From Tepidamorphus gemmatus (GTDB lineage Bacteria > Pseudomonadota > Alphaproteobacteria > Rhizobiales > Tepidamorphaceae): a DNA stretch of 64,000 nucleotides. The translations under genes and the position numbers were made by a program. Below, piece after piece: positions 43,386-51,206 of the stretch (positions are counted from its first letter, which is position 1; every line of letters starts with the position of its first letter). The stretch covers positions 434,001 through 498,000 of the forward strand of contig NZ_SMAK01000001.1 of NCBI RefSeq assembly GCF_004346195.1. The letters are read 5' to 3'. Under the pieces are notes generated by a model that saw only the letters and a program-made list of their open reading frames with translations, had not been told where the DNA came from and made no database searches.

Positions 43386-44307
43386 GAGCTGCAGCGCACG
43401 GCGCGACCTCGTCCCGGCCGGTACGGAGCTCCTGCTCGCACAGTGTGTGGAGGACGCCCCCGTCAAAGCCGCGCACGATCATCCGGCACGACCAGGCGCC
43501 GGCCATCCCGGAAATGTCGAACAGGTTGTACTGGGCAGCCGGCCGGCCGCTGTGCTCCAGCGCCGAAGCCGAGGGTACGCCGACCACCGGTATCGGCGCG
43601 ACCGGGCCGGGCAGCCAGCGCAGCGTGGCGCGGTGCTCGTGACCGTGCAGGATCAACTCGGCGCCGGCGCGCTCCAGTGCCGCTGCGACCTCGCGCGCGT
43701 CGAGAAGCCGGCGAAAGCGGTCGCCGGGCTCGCGCGTCGGCGGATGATGGATCATAACGACTCGGAACCAACCCTCGCGGCCGAGGCGGGCGAGAAGCAT
43801 TTCGAGCCGCGCGAGCTGGTCGCGGCCGACCTTCCCCGTCGCCAGGAACGGCGCAGTGACAATCGCCGAGGAGCACCCGACCAAGGCCAGCGGACCGCGC
43901 CGCCTGAGATAGGGAAATCCGCCATGCGCCAGGGTGTCCGGGTCGCCGGCCATGTATTCGCGCCAGGCGAGTTCCGTACCCGTCACGGCGCGGCGCACAT
44001 AGGTGTCGTGATTGCCGGGCACCAGCGAGACCTTGTCCGGTGGCCCGATGTGATCGAGCCATGCCCGGCAGGCGCGCCATTCGGCCGGCGTCGAGACGAT
44101 GGCAAGATCGCCGGTTACCGCGATATGATCCGGCGCATGGGTGTGGATGTCGCCGGTAACCGCATCGAGGACATGGCGGACATGAACGCGGCGGCGGTTG
44201 CGCTGCCAGTTCACCCAGCCGATCGCTCGCTGCGACAACAGGTCGCGTCGGCGCGGCGGTCCGTCGGGCGGGACGTGGGGGTCGGAGAGATGGGCAAGCC
44301 TGAACAT
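43372..44307 (-). CDS. Calcineurin-like metallophosphoesterase
   Basis: A 311-aa cytoplasmic di-metal phosphohydrolase. All five family motifs are present: DPH in LAHLSDPHV (about 7-15), AVTGDLAI (about 63-70), VPGNHDTY (about 95-102), MIHHPPT (about 186-192) and LHGHEHRATLRW (about 219-230). This is the cyclic-nucleotide-phosphodiesterase-like/COG1409 branch; the substrate is unassigned. Next to its start on the same strand is a 35-codon gene candidate. Confidence 0.88.
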   Translation of the reverse strand: MFRLAHLSDPHVPPDGPPRRRDLLSQRAIGWVNWQRNRRRVHVRHVLDAVTGDIHTHAPDHIAVTGDLAIVSTPAEWRACRAWLDHIGPPDKVSLVPGNHDTYVRRAVTGTELAWREYMAGDPDTLAHGGFPYLRRRGPLALVGCSSAIVTAPFLATGKVGRDQLARLEMLLARLGREGWFRVVMIHHPPTREPGDRFRRLLDAREVAAALERAGAELILHGHEHRATLRWLPGPVAPIPVVGVPSASALEHSGRPAAQYNLFDISGMAGAWSCRMIVRGFDGGVLHTLCEQELRTGRDEVAPCAAAPRAG

Positions 44308-44381
44308 TGCCCGCGCTTTCTAGCGGCGGCGGGCTGCGATGGCCAGACGGACGGACCCGAACGCGGGGTGGTCGACCCGCC

Positions 44382-44489
44382 TCAGTTGGGCGCGAAGGTC
44401 ATCAGCGCGGCCGCGATGCGGCCGTCGCGGAGATCGAGCGCCGGGCGCCAGACATAGGCGCCGCGACGGCGGAACAGCAGACGAAGCAT
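44382..44489 (-). CDS. Candidate 35-residue basic protein
   Basis: A short frame beginning MLRLLFRRRGAYVWRPALD and ending ALMTFAPN. GGAG lies eight bases before the ATG, most third codon positions are G or C as in neighbouring genes, and the amphipathic, Arg-rich composition looks protein-like. It lies 74 bp upstream of the metallophosphoesterase start, on the same strand, and just behind a strong hairpin. I know no family for it; it may be a true small protein, a leader peptide or a chance frame. Confidence 0.45.
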   Translation of the reverse strand: MLRLLFRRRGAYVWRPALDLRDGRIAAALMTFAPN

Positions 44490-44505
44490 GACAGGCTCCA
44501 GGCAA

Positions 44506-44533
44506 AAGGGTTCAGCTGCATCGCTGAACCTTT
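44506..44533. promoter_or_regulatory. Strong hairpin in a divergent intergenic region (terminator-like on the minus strand)
   Basis: AAGGGTTCAGC at 44506-44516 pairs with GCTGAACCTTT at 44523-44533 (eleven pairs including one G-T) around the 6-nt loop TGCATC. On the minus strand the stem is followed by CTTTT, the layout of an intrinsic terminator, yet no gene ends here. It lies just upstream of the 35-codon frame, so it may be an attenuator or the 3' end of a small RNA started to the right. Confidence 0.5.
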
Positions 44534-44684
44534 CCCATCCACCTAGTGGACGTCATCGTCCGGGTCAGCCAGCCCGCGCGCGGGGAGGGGTTGCAGTGCA
44601 CGCATGGCGGGTTGACGGCCGATCGGCCTGCCCGGCGCACACCGGTTGCCGCACCGGTTCGTTCCCCGCGGTAGGGAGGGCGGG

Positions 44685-45143
44685 GTGCGCCGAGTGCTGA
44701 CCCACCTCGTGTTCCGGCCATGGTGGCGCCTGAGCCGCGGCATGACGCTCGGCGTGCGGGGCATCGTCATCCGCGACCCGCAGCAGGTCCTGCTGGTCAG
44801 GCACAGCTACGTGCCGGGCTGGTACCTGCCCGGCGGTGGCGTCGAACGCGGCGAGACGGTGTTCGACGCGCTCGGGCGCGAGCTCGACGAGGAAGGGGGC
44901 GTCCAGCTGACCGGGGTGCCGCAGCTGCACGGCATCTTCTGCAACGATGCCGAGCACCGCGGCGATCATGTCGTTGCATTTCTCGTCAGGGACTGGTCGC
45001 AGGCGCGGACCGTGAGTGCGAACCTGGAGATCGTCGCCGCCGAGTTCTTTCCGGCGGATGCGCTGCCGGACGGCACCACGCCGGCCACCCGGCGGCGCGT
45101 CGCCGAGGTGTTCCAGGGAGCGGCGACCAGCCCCTACTGGTAG
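44685..45143 (+). CDS. Nudix hydrolase
   Basis: A 152-aa nucleotide-diphosphate hydrolase. The Nudix box reads GGGVERGETVFDALGRELDE followed by EGGV, matching G-x5-E-x7-R-E-x2-E-E-x-G with the terminal hydrophobic residue, at about residues 50-73. Preceding YVPGWYLPGG is typical. The substrate cannot be predicted. Start taken as GTG because AGGGAGG lies five to six bases upstream; a TTG 13 codons earlier has no such site. Convergent with the hydroquinone reductase gene, 22 bp apart. Confidence 0.85.
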   Translation: MRRVLTHLVFRPWWRLSRGMTLGVRGIVIRDPQQVLLVRHSYVPGWYLPGGGVERGETVFDALGRELDEEGGVQLTGVPQLHGIFCNDAEHRGDHVVAFLVRDWSQARTVSANLEIVAAEFFPADALPDGTTPATRRRVAEVFQGAATSPYW

Positions 45144-45165
45144 GCTGCCGCAGGGCAGGAAACGG

Positions 45166-46146
45166 TCAGGCGGCGCACAGCCGGTCGCGGTCGTGCGGCG
45201 CGTCGAGATCGAGATCCGGACCGACCGGGACGATGCCCGTCGGGTTCACGCCGCGGTGGCTCGCATAATAGTGCAGCTTGATGTGCGGGATATCGACCGT
45301 CCCGGCGATGCCCGGCATCTGGTAGAGCGCGCGCAGGTAGTTGGAGAGCGCTGGATAATCGGTGATGCGGCGGATGTTGCACTTGAAGTGGCCGACATAG
45401 ACCGCATCGAAGCGCACCAGCGTCGTGAACAGCCGCCAGTCGGCCTCGGTGATCCGGTCGCCGACCAGATAGGGCTGGCGCGACAGCCGCCGGTCCAGCT
45501 CGTCGAGGGTGGCAAATAGCGCATGGACCGCTTCCTCGTAAGCTTCCTGCGAGGCGGCGAAGCCCGCCTTGTAGACCCCGTTGTTGACGGTCTCGTAGAT
45601 CATGTCGTTGACGGCGTCGATCTCCCGGCGCAGCGGCTTCGGATAGAGGTCCACCGTCGTATCCGCGCCGACGCCATCGAACGCGGAGTTCAGCATGCGG
45701 ATGATCTCGGAGGATTCGTTGGAGACGATGGTGCTGCGCAGCTTGTCCCAGAGCACCGGTACCGTCACCCGGCTGGTCACCTGCGGATCGGCCGCCTGAT
45801 AGACCTCGAAGAGCCGGCTGCGGCCGGCCAGATGGTCGGGGAACGCTGCGGAGAACTCCCACCCCTCGTCGCGCATGACGGGAGCGACGATGCTCACCGA
45901 CACGATGCTCTCCAGCTTCTTGAGTCGGCGGACCACGAGGGTGCGATGCGCCCAGGGGCAGGCGAGCGATACATAGAGATGATAGCGGCCGGGTTCCGCA
46001 GGGAAGCCGCCGTCCCCGCTCGGTCCGGGCGATCCATCGGCGGTCACCCAGTTTCGGAACCGTGTCTCGCTGCGCTGGAAACGCCCGTCGGCCGATCGAA
46101 GCGCGCTGTCATCCGATGTCCAGCGGCCGTTCACAAGCATGCCCAT
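45166..46146 (-). CDS. Glutathionyl-hydroquinone reductase (YqjG/Xi-class GST)
   Basis: Xi-class glutathione transferase (326 aa, usual length) that reduces glutathionyl-hydroquinones, part of quinone or chlorophenol detoxification. The catalytic Cys is in YVSLACPWAHRTLVVRRLK near residue 62, after FRNWVT; RVTVPVLWDK and IVSNESSEIIRML are glutathione-site blocks, and LVGDRITEADWRLFTTLVRF lies in the C-terminal helical domain. Start chosen for AGGAGGA nine bases upstream. Divergent from a LysR gene, its probable regulator, across 119 bp. Confidence 0.92.
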   Translation of the reverse strand: MGMLVNGRWTSDDSALRSADGRFQRSETRFRNWVTADGSPGPSGDGGFPAEPGRYHLYVSLACPWAHRTLVVRRLKKLESIVSVSIVAPVMRDEGWEFSAAFPDHLAGRSRLFEVYQAADPQVTSRVTVPVLWDKLRSTIVSNESSEIIRMLNSAFDGVGADTTVDLYPKPLRREIDAVNDMIYETVNNGVYKAGFAASQEAYEEAVHALFATLDELDRRLSRQPYLVGDRITEADWRLFTTLVRFDAVYVGHFKCNIRRITDYPALSNYLRALYQMPGIAGTVDIPHIKLHYYASHRGVNPTGIVPVGPDLDLDAPHDRDRLCAA

Positions 46147-46207
46147 GTGATGTCTCCTCCTGTCCTCGATGTGCGCCGCGACCGTCCGTCTGTCGGTGCA
46201 TCTAGGC

Positions 46208-46267
46208 ATTGTTCACGTCCTGCAAAGGCCGTATGACGGCAGGGATTGTTGCGTGAGGATGAACAAT
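46208..46267. promoter_or_regulatory. Inverted repeat spanning the LysR / hydroquinone reductase promoter region
   Basis: ATTGTTCA at 46208-46215 recurs in inverse as TGAACAAT at 46260-46267, the right copy touching the LysR start codon. Such dyads between a LysR gene and its divergent target are typical operator positions, though the arms are 44 bp apart rather than the usual T-N11-A spacing. A further ATTGTT lies at about 46245-46250. Confidence 0.4.
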
Positions 46268-47201
46268 GGATCGGCTAGCCGAACTGGAGACCTTCGTCCA
46301 CGTTGCCGATGCCGGCGGGATCGGGGCTGCGGCGGACCGGTTGGGCGTGGCGAAATCCGCTGTCAGCCGCCGGCTCAAGGATCTCGAGGAACGGCTCGGC
46401 GTCCGGCTGGTCAACCGCACGACACGCCAGCTCAGCCTGACCGACACCGGTCGCGCCTATTACGAGCGGGCCGTCCAGTTGCTTGCCGATCTGGAGGAGG
46501 CGGATCAGCAGGCGGCGATGGTACACGGCGCACTGACCGGCCGTCTCAAGGTCGCCGCACCGCTGTCGTTCGGTCTGATGCATCTCGCGCCCGCCGTGCG
46601 GCAGTTCCTTGCCGACAATCCGGCCCTGTGGATCGACCTCGATCTCAACGACCGCCGCGTCGATCTGGTGGACGAGGGCTTCGATGTCGCGGTGAGGATC
46701 GGCCAGCTCGAGGATTCGAGCCTCATCGCGCGGCGCCTTGCCGTGGTGCGCAACGTCTGCTGCGCGAGTCCCGACTATCTCGCCCGCCACGGCAGGCCGC
46801 AACGGCCGGAGGATCTGGCATCGGGCCACGTCGCGCTGCGCTACACGAACGTGCCCGAGCGCCGGGCCTTCACGTGGGTCGATGCGGAGGGACGCGAGCG
46901 CTCGGTCTCCGTGCCGGCCAGGCTTGCCTCCAACAATGGCGAGATGCTGGTCGATGCGGCCGAGGCCGGGCTTGGTATCATCCTCCAGCCAACCTTCCTT
47001 GCCTACCGGTCGATCGAGGCCGGGCGGCTGGTGCCGGTGCTGACCGATGTCGCGTGGCGCGAGGTCGCCGCCTACGCCCTCTATCCACCGGGGCGGCATC
47101 TGTCCGCCAAGGTGAGGGCCTTCGTAGACCATCTCGGCCGCTGCTTCGGCGATCCGCCCTATTGGGATGCCTGTCTCAGGACGGCCGCTGCCCGGGCCTG
47201 A
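46266..47201 (+). CDS. LysR-family transcriptional regulator
   Basis: A 311-aa regulator with an N-terminal winged helix-turn-helix (about residues 1-60; MDRLAELETFVHVADAGGIG, AAADRLGVAKSAVSRRLKDLEERLG, in parts) and a LysR substrate-binding domain. It resembles the CrgA/DsdC-like group often acting on oxidoreductase genes. Divergent orientation and a shared dyad suggest control of the glutathionyl-hydroquinone reductase, with quinone-type inducers plausible. GTGAGGA lies upstream of the ATG. Confidence 0.92.
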   Translation: MDRLAELETFVHVADAGGIGAAADRLGVAKSAVSRRLKDLEERLGVRLVNRTTRQLSLTDTGRAYYERAVQLLADLEEADQQAAMVHGALTGRLKVAAPLSFGLMHLAPAVRQFLADNPALWIDLDLNDRRVDLVDEGFDVAVRIGQLEDSSLIARRLAVVRNVCCASPDYLARHGRPQRPEDLASGHVALRYTNVPERRAFTWVDAEGRERSVSVPARLASNNGEMLVDAAEAGLGIILQPTFLAYRSIEAGRLVPVLTDVAWREVAAYALYPPGRHLSAKVRAFVDHLGRCFGDPPYWDACLRTAAARA

Positions 47202-47257
47202 ATGCGCTGTACCGCTGCGGCGATCACGATCGTTGGAGGCGGCCAGGGTCGTTTAAT

Positions 47258-47286
47258 TTGACTTTGAAAGTTGGGAATTGTATCTG
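47258..47286 (+). promoter_or_regulatory. Sigma-70-type promoter for bfd
   Basis: TTGACT at 47258-47263 and TATCTG at 47281-47286 are separated by exactly 17 bp in a locally AT-rich stretch, 64 bp before the bfd start. This is among the best consensus matches in the window. Confidence 0.6.
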
Positions 47287-47349
47287 AGTGGGCGGCCGCG
47301 TCGCCAAACCCTCGCGCGGCCGCGTTCGAGTCGTTGCGGATCCCGTTAC

Positions 47350-47691
47350 GTGATCGTCTGTTCCTGCAATGTCCTCTCCGACCATGACGTGAGGTCCTGC
47401 CTTACGCCGGGTCCCGATTGTCCGTTCACGCCGGCCCAGGTGTACCGTTGCCTCGGGTGCAGCCCGCAATGTGGGCGCTGCGCACGTACAATCCGCCAGA
47501 TCATGAACGAGGCGCTGCCGGCCGTGCACGGCGCCTGCACGAGCCGGTGCAGTGCCAGATGCCCGCTGTCCGACGCAGCCGGAGCGGTCGGGGAAACCGT
47601 CGAGCGCGGCACTCTGTTCGCAGTCGGCAGGTCGGGCGCGACCGTCGATATCGGCGAAGCGGCCGATATCCGGGAGGTCGTTGGCGTCTGA
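47350..47691 (+). CDS. bfd: Bacterioferritin-associated ferredoxin (Bfd-like)
   Basis: A [2Fe-2S] ferredoxin (113 aa) that reduces bacterioferritin cores to release iron. The start VIVCSCNVLSDHDV gives the first ligand pair C-x-C (residues 4 and 6); the second pair is in CLGCSPQCGRCARTI (41 and 44). Extra Cys occur at 17, 24, 34 and 37, and the tail has C-x3-C-x3-C (63, 67, 71), more than the classic 64-aa Bfd. The GTG start has a poor ribosome site; a TTG 24 codons upstream is the alternative. Followed by a hairpin and then bfr. Confidence 0.85.
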   Translation: MIVCSCNVLSDHDVRSCLTPGPDCPFTPAQVYRCLGCSPQCGRCARTIRQIMNEALPAVHGACTSRCSARCPLSDAAGAVGETVERGTLFAVGRSGATVDIGEAADIREVVGV

Positions 47692-47712
47692 CGCGCGCCG
47701 GCGATCGGCCAA

Positions 47713-47739
47713 CCGGCTGCGGCGGGATAGCGCAGCCGG
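47713..47739 (+). terminator. Hairpin between bfd and bfr
   Basis: CCGGCTGCG at 47713-47721 pairs perfectly with CGCAGCCGG at 47731-47739 around a 9-nt loop, followed by CGTTTGG. It lies 21 bp after the bfd stop and before the separate bfr promoter, so it likely ends the bfd message. Confidence 0.55.
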
Positions 47740-47742
47740 CGT

Positions 47743-47780
47743 TTGGCGTTGTCCGACTTAATCTCTAGAATCATTCTAAA
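47743..47780 (+). promoter_or_regulatory. bfr promoter overlapped by an Irr-box-like palindrome
   Basis: TTGGCG (47743-47748), a 17-bp spacer and TAGAAT (47766-47771) form a plausible promoter. The -10 lies inside TAGAATCATTCTA (47766-47778), and the extended TCTAGAATCATTCTAAA (47764-47780) differs at only one defined position from the iron-control element of rhizobial Irr, recalled as TTTAGAA-N3-TTCTAAA. Irr bound here would block transcription when iron and haem are low, matching an iron-storage gene. Confidence 0.65.
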
Positions 47781-47909
47781 AGATGCGGTAGGGTGTCGTC
47801 GGCGTCGGGCTCGGCGGGGCGCATTGGCGCTGCCGCCGTTCCCGGGACAGCAACGGTGGACCGCTCCGGTGGAGATGCCAGCGGCGGTGATACAAGAGGA
47901 GAGGGTTCC

Positions 47910-48389
47910 ATGAAAGGCGATTCCAAGGTCATCGAGTACCTGAACAAGGGGCTGCGTTCCGAACTCACCGCAGTGAGCCAGTACTGGCTGCACTACCGCT
48001 TGCTCGAGGATTGGGGCTATACCGGTCTGGCGAAGAAGTGGCGCGCCGAGTCGATCGAGGAGATGCATCATGCGGACAAGTTCATCGCGCGGATCATCTT
48101 CCTGGAAGGCTTCCCCAACCTTCAGGAACTGAATCCGCTGCGCATCGGCCAGAACGTCAAGGAGATCCTTGAGGTCGATCTGGCCGGCGAGTACGAGGCG
48201 CGCAGTCTCTATCTGGAGGCAGCCGCCTATTGCGCGTCGATCAATGACCGCGTGTCGAAGAACCTGTTCGAGGAGCTGGCCGAGGACGAGGAAGGCCATA
48301 TCGATTTCCTCGAGACGCAGCTCGATCTGGTCAAGCAGATCGGACTGGAGCTCTACGCCCAGAAGCACGTCAACGAGTTCGACGACTGA
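47910..48389 (+). CDS. bfr: Bacterioferritin
   Basis: Haem-containing ferritin (159 aa) forming a 24-mer shell that oxidises and stores iron. It opens [20 protein letters not shown]; ferroxidase ligands are Glu18 (SELTAVSQY), Glu51 and His54 in [12 protein letters not shown], and later EYEARSLY and [11 protein letters not shown]. Met52, the axial haem ligand, is present. AGAGGAGAGGG precedes the ATG. Own promoter with an Irr-like operator; bfd lies upstream as separate unit. Confidence 0.95.
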   Translation: MKGDSKVIEYLNKGLRSELTAVSQYWLHYRLLEDWGYTGLAKKWRAESIEEMHHADKFIARIIFLEGFPNLQELNPLRIGQNVKEILEVDLAGEYEARSLYLEAAAYCASINDRVSKNLFEELAEDEEGHIDFLETQLDLVKQIGLELYAQKHVNEFDD

Positions 48390-48538
48390 GCCGCGCAGCC
48401 GACACTGGACGATCCGGGGCGGCCCATGCTATTGGGCCGCGTCCGATCGACGGATTGTGGATCATGACGGGCATCATGCTGCGACGACGAGCCGAGGCGC
48501 GCATTCGCGCGCATCGATCCGTCGCGCCCTGTCATACC

Positions 48539-48554
48539 CGCCTCGTGTGAGGCG
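48539..48554. terminator. Palindrome after bfr
   Basis: CGCCTC at 48539-48544 and GAGGCG at 48549-48554 make a perfect 6-bp stem with loop GTGT, 150 bp after the bfr stop, in a GTCATACCCG context akin to dispersed palindromic repeats. It may end bfr transcription; no T-run is present. Confidence 0.35.
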
Positions 48555-48622
48555 AGACCAGCTCGACAAACTGCCCGAAAGGCGGCTGCGGGGCGCCCGA
48601 ACTGAGGGAACGGGAGCCCGCC

Positions 48623-49285
48623 ATGTCGCCTGCAGCCAGCGTCGTCACCATCGAGCTCGAACAGCCCGGCCACGGGCCCCAGATCGATGCCCTTGCCGAG
48701 GCCGCCTTCGGGCCGGGCCGCTTCGCCAAGACCGCCTACCGGCTGCGCCGCGGAACGGTGCCGATCCCCGACCTGTGCTTCGTGGCGCTCGCCGATGGCC
48801 GGCTGATCGGCTCGGTGCGGCTGTCGCCGATCACCATCGGCGGTACGCCGGCATTGCTGCTCGGGCCACTGGTGGTCGATCCGGACTACAAGAACCGCGG
48901 CCACGGCCTGGCCCTGCTGAAGGCCTCGATCACTGCGGCGCGGCAGGCCGGGCACAGGCTCATCATCCTGGTGGGTGACGCGCCCTACTATGCGCGTGCC
49001 GGCTTCCGCCCGATTCCGCGCGGCCAGGTGCGGTTGCCGGGGCCCGTCGATCCGGACCGGCTGCTGGCCCTCGAACTGGTGGAGGGTGCGCTCGCAGGCG
49101 CGACCGGCATGGCGCGCCCTGCGCCGGCCGAGGCTTCAACGCCCCTCTCGATACCATGCGGCGGTGAGCGCGGCGAGGAGCAGAACCAGTCCGGCGAGTC
49201 CGGCCAGCAGCGGCAGCGCCCGGACACCGCGCAGAACGGACGCCTCGGACGTCTTCAGCCCGATCCAGTCGCTGCCGTGAAGTGA
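48623..49285 (+). CDS. GNAT-family N-acetyltransferase with an antisense-overlapping tail
   Basis: A 220-aa acetyltransferase related to YhbS. The acetyl-CoA site is PLVVDPDYKNRGHGLALLKA at about residues 82-101, followed by LVGDAPYYARAGFRPIPRG. The fold should end near residue 165; the remaining 50 or so residues (about 171-220), polar and Gln/Gly/Arg-rich, are encoded by DNA that is the 3' end of the convergent membrane protein gene. The reading frame thus seems to have lost an earlier stop and runs on for 150 bp. Substrate unknown. Confidence 0.82.
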   Translation: MSPAASVVTIELEQPGHGPQIDALAEAAFGPGRFAKTAYRLRRGTVPIPDLCFVALADGRLIGSVRLSPITIGGTPALLLGPLVVDPDYKNRGHGLALLKASITAARQAGHRLIILVGDAPYYARAGFRPIPRGQVRLPGPVDPDRLLALELVEGALAGATGMARPAPAEASTPLSIPCGGERGEEQNQSGESGQQRQRPDTAQNGRLGRLQPDPVAAVK

Positions 49286-51205
49286 GGTCGCCGCGTGCAT
49301 CGGCAGCACGCGCGGCAGTGACACCGAGCCGCGCTCGGCGATGCGGAACACGCCGCCGCCGGTTGCACGCGCGAGCGGCGCCAGCTGCTCCGTGTCGGAG
49401 CGCACCTCCGCGAACTCGCGCGGATTGTCCGGGCCGATGCTGGCCAGCGTCGTGAGGTCGCCGTTGGCGATGCGGTAGATGCCGAGGTCGCGGATCGGCG
49501 TCTCGCCGCGCCACAGACCCGGCTCGACCTCGGTCAGCCCGACCTCGACCGTTTCGCCGGCCGGCGTCTCGACGAGGGCAGGCGGCACGGACTCCGACAT
49601 GGTCCGCCGCTCGATCATCAGCTCGTCGCCGCGGCCGGTGGCGGTCAGCGCCTCCTCCTCGAGATCGGTCTCCTTCATCAGCCAATGGGCCAGCCGGCGC
49701 AGCAGCGGGATATAGGGGCCGCCGCCCTCATAGCCGCGCGCCCACAGCCAGGCGTGATCGGACAGCATCAGCGCGACACGGCCCTGGCCCTCCCGGTCCA
49801 CCACCAGCAGCGGCCGGCCGTCGGGACCGGTCATCAGCGTCTCGCCGCCCTCGACGGTGGCATCGACCAGCCGGAACCAGCGGCTCCAGGTCGGCTCCTC
49901 GCCGCCATTCACGAGGTCCCGGGTGATCGGATGGCGACCGCCCGCCTCCGACAAGGCCGCCCTGTACGGCTGTTCGACGATGCTGCCGGTCGGGACCGCC
50001 GGCAGCACCGGTCCGAGCGGTGTGCGGAACAGACTGCCCTGCTCGGCGTATTCCGGGCCGGCGGCGACCAGCACCGCGCCCCCGTTGGCGACGTAGCGGG
50101 CGATGTTGTCGTAATAGAGCACCGGCAGCACGCCGCGGCTCTGGTAGCGGTCGAAGATGATGAGATCGAACTCGTCGATCTTCACCGAGAACAGCTCGCG
50201 TGTCGGAAAGGCGATCAGCGAGAGCTGCGAGATGGGCGTCCCGTCCTGTTTTTCCGGCGGCCTGAGGATGGTGAAATGCACGAGGTCGACGGCTGCATCC
50301 GATTTCAGGATGTTTCGCCAGGTACGCTCGCCGGCATGCGGCTCACCCGACACCAGCAGGACGCGAAGGTTGTCGCGGATGCCGGCGACGGTGACCACGG
50401 CGCGATTGTTGAGCAAGGTCAGCTCGCCCGGCAGGGCTTCCGCCTCCAGCTCGACGATGTTCCTGCCGCCATGGGCGATCTCGACCGGAACGGTGACGTT
50501 CTCGCCGACCGTGACGCTCATCGTCGAGACCGGGTCTCCGTCTCGGGAAATGGTCACCTGCGCGCGCCGGGGGGAGGCCGCGGCAACGGGGCCGAAATCC
50601 TCCAGCCGGAAGGTGATCGGCTGGTCCTGTCCGACGATGCCGAAGCGCGGCGAGGCGTGCACCACGAGGCGGCGGTCGATCTCCTCGCGGTTGCCTGTGA
50701 CGAGGGCGTGCACCGGCGCGTCGAAGCCGAGCTGTTCGCGGCGCTCGGGAATGTCGTGCACCTGCCCGTCAGTGATCAGTACGACGCCGGAGATGCGCTC
50801 GGAGGGAACGTCGGCGAGCCCTCGCTCGAGCGCCGAGAACAGTTCGGTGCCATCGGTGCCCGCCGAGCCGACCTCGATCCAGCGGGGCTCGAAGCCGCGT
50901 AGCCGTGCCAGCCGCGCCTCGAGGTCGGCGCGCGCCGCCGCCGTCTCCGCGGCGCGTTCGCCGAGAGTCTGGCTCGCCGACGTGTCGATGACGATGGCGA
51001 CCACCCCCGGCAGGATCTCCCTGTCCTCCTGCTTGAGGGCGGGATCGAGGAGCGCAAGGACGAGCAGCGCGGCGGCCAGTGCACGCAGCCACGCGCCCGG
51101 CATCTGTCGGATCAGGCCGATCACCGAGACGATGGCGGCGGCGACCGCCAGCGCGGCGATCAGGCGCCAGTCGATCAGCGGAGTGACGTCGACGGACCAG
51201 CTCAT
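49136..51205 (-). CDS. Large membrane protein with von Willebrand-like and glutamine amidotransferase-like regions
   Basis: A 689-aa envelope protein, last of the moxR-DUF58-DUF4159 cluster. Two N-terminal helices (about 15-32 and 37-55) precede a VWA-like segment, VVAIVIDTSASQTLG, with the metal-site pattern D-x-S-x-S, and VVLITDGQVHD. A long beta-rich periplasmic region and a class I amidotransferase-like section (FDLIIFDRYQSRG; VANGGAVLVAAGPEYAEQG) follow; a C-terminal helix (about 660-682) ends it. Starts 1 bp after the DUF4159 gene stop. Molecular role unknown; related Bat-type clusters are linked to envelope or stress functions. Confidence 0.78.
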   Translation of the reverse strand: MSWSVDVTPLIDWRLIAALAVAAAIVSVIGLIRQMPGAWLRALAAALLVLALLDPALKQEDREILPGVVAIVIDTSASQTLGERAAETAAARADLEARLARLRGFEPRWIEVGSAGTDGTELFSALERGLADVPSERISGVVLITDGQVHDIPERREQLGFDAPVHALVTGNREEIDRRLVVHASPRFGIVGQDQPITFRLEDFGPVAAASPRRAQVTISRDGDPVSTMSVTVGENVTVPVEIAHGGRNIVELEAEALPGELTLLNNRAVVTVAGIRDNLRVLLVSGEPHAGERTWRNILKSDAAVDLVHFTILRPPEKQDGTPISQLSLIAFPTRELFSVKIDEFDLIIFDRYQSRGVLPVLYYDNIARYVANGGAVLVAAGPEYAEQGSLFRTPLGPVLPAVPTGSIVEQPYRAALSEAGGRHPITRDLVNGGEEPTWSRWFRLVDATVEGGETLMTGPDGRPLLVVDREGQGRVALMLSDHAWLWARGYEGGGPYIPLLRRLAHWLMKETDLEEEALTATGRGDELMIERRTMSESVPPALVETPAGETVEVGLTEVEPGLWRGETPIRDLGIYRIANGDLTTLASIGPDNPREFAEVRSDTEQLAPLARATGGGVFRIAERGSVSLPRVLPMHAATSLHGSDWIGLKTSEASVLRGVRALPLLAGLAGLVLLLAALTAAWYREGR

Positions 51206-51206
51206 G

